DNA of 5,481 nucleotides from a bacterium (GTDB lineage: Bacteria > Bacillota_I > Bacilli_A > RF39 > UBA660), in NCBI GenBank assembly GCA_004560915.1, contig SFTR01000072.1, positions 1 through 5,481 of the forward strand, read 5' to 3'. The notes under the pieces are model-generated. The model searched no databases. It saw only the letters and a list, made by a program, of their open reading frames with translations, and was not told the origin of the DNA. The position numbers and the translations under genes are program-made. Of this stretch, positions 1 to 5,199 are shown piece by piece (position 1 is the stretch's first letter; the number at the start of each line of letters is the position of its first letter).

Positions 1-162
1 TTTTGTTATACCCATTACTATGCTATTGTCGATTATACTATCAAAATTATCATCTGGATTAGTAGTTTCAACGATAGTTAAAGCTGATAAATTAAGACTT
101 GTTACAATTGTAGCAGTGAATAAACATGTCCCAAAAACAGCTTTTTTAATCCATTTATTCAT
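1..162 (-). CDS. Secreted or surface protein, N-terminal fragment (cut by window edge)
   Basis: Fifty-four codons are open from an ATG at 160-162 to the window edge, so only the N-terminus is visible. It begins MNKWIKKAVFGTCLFTATIV and continues TSLNLSALTIVETT. This is a classic Sec signal peptide: a Lys-rich n-region, a hydrophobic core at about residues 8-26, and a possible signal peptidase I site near residues 25-28 (NLSA). The segment after it is Asp/Asn-rich, as expected for an exported protein. A strong Shine-Dalgarno (AAGGAAGG, within 171-179) lies about 8 bases before the ATG. The gene starts 18 bases after the stop of the Big2/InlB-repeat gene with no terminator between, so the two are probably co-transcribed and act together at the cell surface. 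No family can be assigned from this fragment. Confidence 0.8.
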   Translation of the reverse strand, partial: MNKWIKKAVFGTCLFTATIVTSLNLSALTIVETTNPDDNFDSIIDNSIVMGITK

Positions 163-180
163 TTTACTTACCTTCCTTTA

Positions 181-1239
181 TTAATTTACAGATTTAACTA
201 CAGCTTTTTCAACTGCAGACTTAATATACATTTTACCATCTTTAGTTATACTAACATCACTAGATTTACCAGCAACAGTAATAGTAACAACTCCAGAAAC
301 TTTTTCACCTTTTGAACTTACAATATATAATTTATATTGTCCAACAGAACTATTTTTTACTTCTTCCCATTTAACAGAATAAGTTACATTTTCAGTTACA
401 GTCACTGTACAAGTTACAGTTTTATTACCAACTTTAGCAGTAATAACAGCAGTTCCAGGACCAACAGCTACAACTTTTCCATTTGAATCAACAGTAGCTA
501 CTGATTTCTTGCTGCTACTCCATGTAACTTTCTTATCAGTTGCATTACTTGGATTAATAGTAACAGTTAAAGTTGAATTTTCACCAACTTTTAAACTTAA
601 ACTACTCTTTGAAAGTTTAATACTACTTACTTCGATAGTATCATCCTTTTTATTATTATTGTTGTTATTGTTATTCTTGTTATTATTTGGTTTTTTATTA
701 TCATTGTTAGTATTTGTTGTATTATTAACTTTTTCCCATTTAGCAGTTAATGTTAAATTTCCACTAACAGGAGTATTAAAATCATAATCCTTACCATTTA
801 ATAACCAACCAACAAACTTATATCCATCTCTAGTTGGATCACTTGGACGTTTTACTAAACCATTTTCATCAACTTCTAATGAAGAAACAGATGAACCTCC
901 ATCACTATTAAATATAATAGCATACTTTTGAATCTTAACTTCAGATCCAGCATCTTTTATCCATTTTGCTTTTAAAGTTATATTTTTCTCGATAGGAGTA
1001 GAAAAATCAAAAACTTTATCATCTAAGTACCAATTATCAAATTTATAACCATCCATTGTTGGATCATTAGGCTTAACAGCAGTTTCAGATTTTTTAACTT
1101 TTTGAGTTTCAACAATACTTCCACCATTACTATCAAAAACAACTTCATAACTCTTATTATTATTTACTAATAGGAAAACAATTAATCCAATAACTATTAA
1201 AGCTATAACACTAATAATTCCTACACGTTTCCTATCCAT
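181..1239 (-). CDS. Membrane-anchored surface protein with two InlB B repeats and a Big2 domain
   Basis: A 352-residue protein whose short cytoplasmic N-terminus (MDRKR) precedes one hydrophobic segment at residues 6-25. No cleavage site is obvious, so this is probably a signal anchor with the rest outside the cell. Residues 31-93 and 106-168 are two InlB B repeats (Listeria-Bacteroides repeat), each with the pattern F-(N/D)-S-(N/D)-GG, then DPT.DGYKF..W, then TLKAKW or TLTAKW. Residues 172-200 are an Asn/Lys spacer. Residues 202-283 are a bacterial Ig-like Big2 domain: the SSIKLSKSSLSLKVGE start, W240, SVATVDSNGKVVAVGPGTA, and a closing TCTVTV strand. Residues 286-352 form a beta-rich domain I do not recognise. 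There is no LPXTG signal. The ATG is supported by AAAGGAGA at 1248-1255, 8 bases upstream. Such domains mediate adhesion or structural roles in other proteins; the ligand is unknown. It is the first gene of the leftward operon. Confidence 0.85.
   Translation of the reverse strand: MDRKRVGIISVIALIVIGLIVFLLVNNNKSYEVVFDSNGGSIVETQKVKKSETAVKPNDPTMDGYKFDNWYLDDKVFDFSTPIEKNITLKAKWIKDAGSEVKIQKYAIIFNSDGGSSVSSLEVDENGLVKRPSDPTRDGYKFVGWLLNGKDYDFNTPVSGNLTLTAKWEKVNNTTNTNNDNKKPNNNKNNNNNNNNKKDDTIEVSSIKLSKSSLSLKVGENSTLTVTINPSNATDKKVTWSSSKKSVATVDSNGKVVAVGPGTAVITAKVGNKTVTCTVTVTENVTYSVKWEEVKNSSVGQYKLYIVSSKGEKVSGVVTITVAGKSSDVSITKDGKMYIKSAVEKAVVKSVN
640..726 (-). repeat. Low-complexity Asn/Lys-coding tract (AAT/AAC codon run)
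   Basis: Encodes residues 172-200, almost all Asn, Lys, Thr and Asp, including a run of nine Asn at residues 188-196. On the coding strand this is a near-continuous string of AAT/AAC/AAA triplets. It acts as a flexible hydrophilic spacer between the InlB repeats and the Big2 domain, and is a likely site of in-frame length variation between strains. Confidence 0.75.
736..924 (-). repeat. Coding repeat 2: InlB B repeat (Listeria-Bacteroides repeat)
   Basis: Encodes residues 106-168. It matches copy 1 at FNSDGG, SDPTRDGYKFVGW, FNTP and LTAKW, in identical spacing. A 12-residue hinge (residues 94-105) separates the two copies. Confidence 0.8.
961..1149 (-). repeat. Coding repeat 1: InlB B repeat (Listeria-Bacteroides repeat)
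   Basis: Encodes residues 31-93 of the surface protein. Key positions are FDSNGG near the start, NDPTMDGYKFDNW in the middle and LKAKW at the end. The copy at 736-924 has the same length (63 residues) and the same landmarks, indicating an internal domain duplication that has since diverged. Confidence 0.8.
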
Positions 1240-1402
1240 TATATATTTCTCCTTTCATTATCATAAAACCCTTTTCTTTTAATAATATCGTAATACTATC
1301 AAATCACTCCTTTCCAAAACGGATGTATAAAGATATGTATCATCTTTAAAATAAGTCATTAGTATAAAAAATTATATATTTTTATCATCTATACCATTCC
1401 GT
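1240..1402 (-). promoter_or_regulatory. Long untranslated leader of the leftward surface-protein operon
   Basis: If transcription starts about 7 bases after the extended -10 at 1410-1418, the leader is about 160 bases. It holds the gene's own Shine-Dalgarno (1248-1256), a second equally good Shine-Dalgarno (GGAAAGGAGT, 1306-1315) with no convincing gene behind it, and a weak 7-bp hairpin (1328-1334 with 1342-1348). I recognise no known riboswitch class here and no tRNA-like fold. Confidence 0.35.
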
Positions 1403-1409
1403 TACAAAA

Positions 1410-1418
1410 ATTATACCA
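1410..1418 (-). promoter_or_regulatory. Extended -10 promoter for the leftward surface-protein operon
   Basis: The minus strand reads TGGTATAAT here: a perfect TATAAT preceded by the TGn extended -10 motif. No good -35 box stands 16-18 bases upstream, which is typical of extended -10 promoters. The -35 position falls inside the palindrome at 1425-1450. A second, weaker TGGTATAGA lies at 1388-1396. The start site would be near 1403. Confidence 0.5.
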
Positions 1419-1424
1419 CATCAA

Positions 1425-1450
1425 TAATTATATTACTAGTAATATAATTA
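1425..1450. promoter_or_regulatory. Perfect 26-bp palindrome, candidate operator
   Basis: The half-site TAATTATATTACT is followed immediately by its exact reverse complement, centred on the CTAG at 1436-1439, with no loop. It covers the -35 position of the leftward promoter and lies upstream of the rightward regulator promoter, so a dimeric regulator bound here could control both. A zero-loop palindrome suits a protein-binding site better than a terminator. The binding protein is inferred (the adjacent Cro/CI-type regulator is the obvious candidate), and AT-richness raises the chance of coincidence. Confidence 0.45.
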
Positions 1451-1465
1451 ATTTTATTTACATAT

Positions 1466-1515
1466 TTTTCACTTAATGTGCTTTTTTGGTGAATAATATA
1501 TAATTAAAATATCAT
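1466..1515 (+). promoter_or_regulatory. Probable promoter region of the HTH regulator gene
   Basis: Several overlapping weak solutions exist: TTCACT (1468-1473) with AATAAT (1492-1497) at 18-base spacing; TTGGTG (1486-1491) with TATCAT (1510-1515) at 18-base spacing; and a perfect TATAAT at 1499-1504 with no clear -35. One of these probably serves the gene at 1564, but the sequence alone does not pick which. Confidence 0.3.
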
Positions 1516-1521
1516 TATATA

Positions 1522-1539
1522 TATTAGTGAATACTAATA
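1522..1539 (+). promoter_or_regulatory. Inverted repeat before the regulator gene, candidate autoregulatory operator
   Basis: The sequence reads TATTAGT-GAAT-ACTAATA, a perfect 7-bp inverted repeat with a 4-base spacer. It sits 10 bases before the Shine-Dalgarno at 1549-1557 and just downstream of the candidate promoters. The half-site TATTAGT resembles TATTACT, the inner part of the 26-bp palindrome 93 bases away (centre to centre). Placement and shape fit repression of the regulator by its own product; this is inference. Confidence 0.4.
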
Positions 1540-1563
1540 ATTAGTTCCAGGAGGTGAATTATC

Positions 1564-1803
1564 ATGGAAGATAGTATATTTACACTAAAAAATTATGGTA
1601 AAGTTAAACTTAACTTAAAAGAAATATTAGATAAGAAAAAAATAAGTAGACATAAATTATGTAATATGATTGGAGCAAATTATGATTTAATTACTAGATA
1701 TTATAATAATTCTGTTTCAAGAATAGACTTAGACATTATAGCAAGAATATGTTTTGTACTTAATTGTACAGTTGATGAAATTATAATTTATGAAAAAAAC
1801 TAA
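1564..1803 (+). CDS. Small Cro/CI-type helix-turn-helix transcriptional regulator
   Basis: A 79-residue protein made almost entirely of one Cro/CI (xre) HTH domain of the compact HTH_26/YozG-like type. Helix 1 is about residues 17-25 (LKEILDKKK), helix 2 residues 28-35 (SRHKLCNM), the recognition helix about 39-47 (NYDLITRYY), followed by RIDLDIIARICFVLNCTVDEII, the conserved closing helices of this family. There is no sensor or ligand domain, so it probably binds DNA as a dimer. The start is fixed by a near-perfect Shine-Dalgarno AGGAGGTGA (1549-1557) 6 bases before the ATG, implying good translation. It is transcribed divergently from the surface-protein operon and flanked by two palindromes that could be its operators. 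A perfect hairpin follows its stop codon, so it is monocistronic. Confidence 0.9.
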   Translation: MEDSIFTLKNYGKVKLNLKEILDKKKISRHKLCNMIGANYDLITRYYNNSVSRIDLDIIARICFVLNCTVDEIIIYEKN

Positions 1804-1811
1804 TACAAAAT

Positions 1812-1841
1812 AAAATCACTAGTAAATCCACTAGTGATTTT
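1812..1841. terminator. Bidirectional intrinsic terminator between convergent genes
   Basis: A perfect 12-bp stem (AAAATCACTAGT paired with ACTAGTGATTTT) with a 6-base loop. It starts 8 bases after the stop of the HTH gene and lies 13 bases past the stop of the convergent S41 gene. Rightward it ends in a run of five T; leftward it ends GATTTTATTTTG. It therefore probably serves both genes. Confidence 0.85.
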
Positions 1842-1854
1842 TATATCATTCATT

Positions 1855-3003
1855 TTATAAATCTGTATTTAAAGCAAATTCTAATACTCTATCATAATCA
1901 TTTATAAAGTCTTCTTTAGTAGTCTCAACATAATAATCTGGTTTAAAAACAACTGGTTTAAACACTTCACTACTTACTTTATTTATTTCATCTTTATTAG
2001 AAATTCTTAGATTCATAACAGGATTTAAATAACAAGTTGATATAGCAAATCTATATTTACCAATATCTAACCACACTTGATCACCATAAGAATTAAAAGA
2101 AGTTCCTATTCCTTCACCAATAGTTATACATCCTAATTTAATTAAATCATAAAGTGCTAACATTCCAGAAGAAAATACCCTATAATCAGTTAAAACTATT
2201 AACTTCTTATCTTTATATTCACTCAAAAAATCTATTAAAGGTTTATTAAGCCTTGAATTACCACCTATATTACCTCTTAAATCTATAATAATTTTACTAA
2301 TCTTATTAAAATCTAAAACTCTAATATCTTCAATTGATTTCTCTATTATATCTTTATACTCTATTTGTATTGAACTATGTTTATAAATAAGTGAATCATT
2401 AATTATTTTATAAGTACCCGGTTCTCCATAATAATATTCTTCTATATCAAATTGTTCATCAATTGTTATAACATCTTTTTTATTAATTGTCCTCTTTTCT
2501 ATATCACCATCAATAGTCTTAAATTCAAAAGTTAATTCTTCACTATCTCTTAAAGATGGTAAACTAAATAATAAACTCATATTAAATAAAGCTTTTTCAA
2601 ATTCATATCTTTTTCTTTCATCATTCCCATATATAATAATATCATCTAATTCATTTAATATTTTAGAAATATTTATTTCATTTATAGACTCTAAACTACT
2701 ACCTCTTAATCCATCAGGATAGTTAACAATTACTTCATCACCAAAAATTCTATAATTAAAAGGAAGATTAATTGTCTTAGTTCTAAATTTCGTATGATTA
2801 TCATCTTTACCATCAATTCTCTTTATAATATAATTCATAAAATAATTAAATAAATATCCATCATCTATTTTTAAATTAGATAGTAAATTTCTACATATAA
2901 TTTCTAATTCTTCTTTAGTTATATTATGCCATGGATTAACATGATTCTTTTCATATTCACTTATAAATTGCTTTAAAACACTTTGATAATATTCATTCAT
3001 CAC
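1855..3003 (-). CDS. Peptidase family S41-like protein, apparently cytoplasmic
   Basis: A 382-residue protein with peptidase S41 (C-terminal processing peptidase-like) hallmarks in its second half. A buried strand leads to DLRGNIGGN (241-249). VLTDYRVFSSGMLA (270-283) holds the likely nucleophile, Ser278. TIGEGIGTSFNSYG (294-307) follows, and the C-terminus FKPDYYVETTKEDF...DRVLEFAL matches the usual PD-x-x-V-x-T-x-x-D ending. Residues 84-150 resemble the substrate-positioning region of S41 proteins without a classic PDZ. The catalytic Lys of Ctp proteases is not evident in the GEGIGTSF segment, so it belongs to the non-Ctp S41 group or is inactive. There is no signal peptide or membrane segment, which is unusual for S41. 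The start is GTG (3001-3003) or the adjacent ATG (2998-3000); AGGAG at 3011-3015 is 7 or 10 bases away, so both fit. It is monocistronic; its substrate is unknown. Confidence 0.8.
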   Translation of the reverse strand: MMNEYYQSVLKQFISEYEKNHVNPWHNITKEELEIICRNLLSNLKIDDGYLFNYFMNYIIKRIDGKDDNHTKFRTKTINLPFNYRIFGDEVIVNYPDGLRGSSLESINEINISKILNELDDIIIYGNDERKRYEFEKALFNMSLLFSLPSLRDSEELTFEFKTIDGDIEKRTINKKDVITIDEQFDIEEYYYGEPGTYKIINDSLIYKHSSIQIEYKDIIEKSIEDIRVLDFNKISKIIIDLRGNIGGNSRLNKPLIDFLSEYKDKKLIVLTDYRVFSSGMLALYDLIKLGCITIGEGIGTSFNSYGDQVWLDIGKYRFAISTCYLNPVMNLRISNKDEINKVSSEVFKPVVFKPDYYVETTKEDFINDYDRVLEFALNTDL

Positions 3004-3029
3004 ATCAACACTCCTAATACTTTATAATA

Positions 3030-3058
3030 ACATTAGCACAATTAAAAAAGATTGTAAA
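3030..3058 (-). promoter_or_regulatory. Possible promoter of the S41-like gene
   Basis: On the minus strand, TTTACA (3053-3058, one mismatch to TTGACA) is 17 bases from TAATGT (3030-3035), a poor -10 that has an extended TGC in front. It would start transcription near 3023, leaving a leader of about 20 bases that includes the Shine-Dalgarno. It overlaps the terminator of the upstream operon. The weak -10 keeps confidence low; read-through is the alternative. Confidence 0.3.
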
Positions 3059-3077
3059 TCACAAATCTACAATCTTT
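3047..3077 (-). terminator. Intrinsic terminator of the SPFH/zinc-ribbon operon
   Basis: On the minus strand a perfect 10-bp stem, AAAGATTGTA paired with TACAATCTTT, encloses an 11-base loop and runs into six consecutive T, then AATTG. It begins 8 bases after the stop codon of the 189-residue membrane protein gene. The stem is AT-rich, so termination may be partial. Confidence 0.7.
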
Positions 3078-3085
3078 ATTCTTTA

Positions 3086-3655
3086 TTATTTACCTTCTAT
3101 TTTTCTTCTACAAAACTTACAAGTACCTGTTTTAGCAGTCAACATATTATCTGCACCACAATATGGACAAATAACAACATTAGTATTCTTAGCAATCTCT
3201 CGTTTTTCTTTCATAATCATATCATTTTTTCTTGATATTTCAGCATTTCTTTTCTCTTGATTTTCTATATACGACCTAACAGAATTTTTTGTTTTATCAA
3301 CAATCATACTTACTATAGAAGAAATTATCAAAAATATAATACCAACTGTTATTAATCTTTTACTATAATCTATAAAATTAACTTTATATAATTCACTATT
3401 AATAATTTTATTAAAATATGGAATATTATCAGCACTATATTCAAATAAATTAAATACATAATTTAATAATTTTGGTATTAATATTATAAGTCCAGTTGAA
3501 ACTAAATAATATGGAGTCACAATTCTTCTTCTATCAGAATAATAAACAATATATCTGAAGATTATTAAACATACCCCAAGAAAAGGAAGAAAATACAACA
3601 AAGCTAATATAACTGGAATACTACATAACATTCTTATCAATATATTATCTCTCAT
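3086..3655 (-). CDS. Multi-pass membrane protein with C-terminal zinc ribbon
   Basis: A 189-residue protein of unassigned family. The N-terminal two thirds is membrane-embedded: a long hydrophobic stretch at residues 9-38, probably a tight hairpin broken by Pro24, then segments at about 48-68 and 99-119. A charged, probably helical region (120-158) leads to a C-terminal four-cysteine zinc ribbon: CPYC at 163-166 and CKFC at 179-182. The Arg cluster at 42-44 and the ribbon are best placed in the cytosol, giving four crossings (inferred). The ATG is preceded by GAGGT (3661-3665), and 14 bases separate it from the upstream zinc-ribbon gene, so it is the last gene of that operon, followed by a terminator. 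It probably works with its neighbours as a membrane partner; the ribbon may be a protein-contact module rather than a DNA-binding one. Confidence 0.8.
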   Translation of the reverse strand: MRDNILIRMLCSIPVILALLYFLPFLGVCLIIFRYIVYYSDRRRIVTPYYLVSTGLIILIPKLLNYVFNLFEYSADNIPYFNKIINSELYKVNFIDYSKRLITVGIIFLIISSIVSMIVDKTKNSVRSYIENQEKRNAEISRKNDMIMKEKREIAKNTNVVICPYCGADNMLTAKTGTCKFCRRKIEGK

Positions 3656-3669
3656 AAGTTACCTCTAAA

Positions 3670-5196
3670 TTATTTTTGTTCCTTATTATCATTTTTAGTA
3701 AACTCGTTCATTATAGCACTTGCTCCAGGAATACTATCAGTAAATGATTTTAACAATTTATTCTGAGAAGTTGCTCCTTGAACATTTGTATTATTAGCAC
3801 CTGACATAGTTGAACTAGAAAGTCCATTAACTCTTTTAACATAGTTATCAACTTGTCTTAAATTAGTTACTTCTCTATCCGTTTCAGTTTCATATGTATG
3901 TCTAGCACCAGCATTACGATATCTACTATACATAATTATGAAATAAATAATACCTATAGATAAGAATATCCAAGAGCCCTCAAAATCATCTGCTGTTAAG
4001 AACATTAAGAATACACCTAATGCTTCTACTAAAGTAGAAATTGCAATTAATTTTGGCATATGAATTGGTACACTACCCATAGTTTCTCCAGTTCTAGCAT
4101 TAACAGCTACATAATGAAGTAATTTCTTATCTCCTTTTACTTCTTGATAACTATATAACCATACTGGTAAATAAGCAGCTTTCCATTGCTGTCCTTTAAT
4201 ACTGAAATCTTCTTGTGACCAAGCTACACCTCTATCATAATTTTTTAATGAATCATTAGCAGCAAATCTTGCTACATCTTTAGCTTGAACATCAACTACT
4301 GTTTTAAGAGAATCTACATTTACATCTCTCTTTTCTGAAGTATAGCCTCTTAAATAATTAGCATTATATTTAACAGCATTTTCAGTATCAAAAGGCATAA
4401 TAGCATTTATAACATTATTAGTTTTACTCTTATCCTCATTATTTAATCTATCACTACTTGATTCAACAGTTAATCCTTTAATTACTAAATCAAATTCTCT
4501 TTCTACATCATATAGATCAGCATCATATCTTATTTCTTGTCCATTACCTACTTTAACTGTATATGAATGTACTAAATGTTCACCTTGACCAATAAGTTTA
4601 GCATGAGAATTTACATCTACTATCATATATGGAAAATAAACGCCCATTACATTATTAGTAGTAAATTCTTTAGTAAATGTTGGATGAGCAAAGAATTTTC
4701 TTTTACCAACAAATTTTTCTATAGAACCTTTTGCTTGATCTTTAGTCATCTTAAATGGTAATACTACATCAGGTATAGCACCATTTGGTATTTGTTGATT
4801 TACTGATAATACATTTCTACACCAGTGACATCTAGCAGTACTAGCTTCACTTGTATCAATTACTACTTCTGCTCCACAACTACTACATTTGAATGTTAAT
4901 ACATCTTTTGTATCAGCTATTATATTTTGAGCACCTGAACCCATAACTTGACCAGTTAAATTTTTAATATCTGTTTCCATACCAGATATTTTTTCAGGCT
5001 CAAATTCATGTCTACAGAAATTACATCTTAATTTACCATTATTAGCATTTAATGATATATCAGTAGCTCCACATTTAGGACATTTATTTTGTCCATCAAC
5101 TGCACCCTCATCAGTTTTAATGACCTTAGGTTCAGTTGATGTAACATTTACATTATTATTAGTAGGAGTAATATTTTCTGTATTATTCCCTTCCAT
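3670..5196 (-). CDS. TFIIB-type double zinc-ribbon protein with membrane hairpin
   Basis: A 508-residue protein. After an Asn/Thr-rich tail it has two zinc ribbons with identical spacing (C-x2-C-x15-C-x2-C): Cys39/42/58/61 (CPKC, CNFC) and Cys104/107/123/126 (CSSC, CHWC). Residues 143-200 (VLPFKMTKDQAKGSIEKFVG ... GVYFPYMIVDV) and 338-380 (WKAAYLPVWLYSYQ ... YVAVNARTGETMGSVPI) match a widespread bacterial family annotated as TFIIB-type zinc ribbon-containing protein, sometimes misnamed primosomal protein N'. Two membrane segments (about 383-400 and 408-425) form a hairpin; both ends are probably cytosolic. The C-terminus (430-508) is polar. There is no evidence of transcription-factor activity. 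Only 3 bases separate its ATG from the SPFH-SHOCT stop, and the nearest AGG is about 12 bases away, so it probably relies on translational coupling. It is loosely comparable to B. subtilis YdjG. Confidence 0.8.
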   Translation of the reverse strand: MEGNNTENITPTNNNVNVTSTEPKVIKTDEGAVDGQNKCPKCGATDISLNANNGKLRCNFCRHEFEPEKISGMETDIKNLTGQVMGSGAQNIIADTKDVLTFKCSSCGAEVVIDTSEASTARCHWCRNVLSVNQQIPNGAIPDVVLPFKMTKDQAKGSIEKFVGKRKFFAHPTFTKEFTTNNVMGVYFPYMIVDVNSHAKLIGQGEHLVHSYTVKVGNGQEIRYDADLYDVEREFDLVIKGLTVESSSDRLNNEDKSKTNNVINAIMPFDTENAVKYNANYLRGYTSEKRDVNVDSLKTVVDVQAKDVARFAANDSLKNYDRGVAWSQEDFSIKGQQWKAAYLPVWLYSYQEVKGDKKLLHYVAVNARTGETMGSVPIHMPKLIAISTLVEALGVFLMFLTADDFEGSWIFLSIGIIYFIIMYSRYRNAGARHTYETETDREVTNLRQVDNYVKRVNGLSSSTMSGANNTNVQGATSQNKLLKSFTDSIPGASAIMNEFTKNDNKEQK

Positions 5197-5199
5197 AAA

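Noticed and set aside
509..787. Plus-strand open frame of 92 codons, Leu/Val-rich
   Set aside because: It lies wholly antisense to the surface-protein gene; its Leu runs are the complement of the Asn/Lys-coding triplets, and it has no ribosome binding site.
1323..1349. Plus-strand 8-codon frame (MYKDMYHL)
   Set aside because: Too short, with no ribosome binding site, and not downstream of a plausible rightward promoter.
1279..1359. Minus-strand 26-codon frame (begins MTYFKDDTYLY) in the leader of the surface operon
   Set aside because: No Shine-Dalgarno precedes its ATG, and a frame this short is expected by chance; kept only as part of the leader finding.
1494..1526. Imperfect inverted repeat of TAATATATAAT-type sequence
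   Set aside because: Arms differ in length and consist only of A and T; this level of symmetry is expected in such AT-rich DNA.
1812..1841. Two ACTAGT copies, the same hexamer as the palindrome centre at 1435-1440, as possible extra operators
   Set aside because: They are fully explained as the two inner stem ends of the terminator hairpin, and lie after the gene rather than at a promoter.
4576..4761. Plus-strand open frame of 61 codons
   Set aside because: Antisense shadow of the double zinc-ribbon gene, with no ribosome binding site and no recognisable features.
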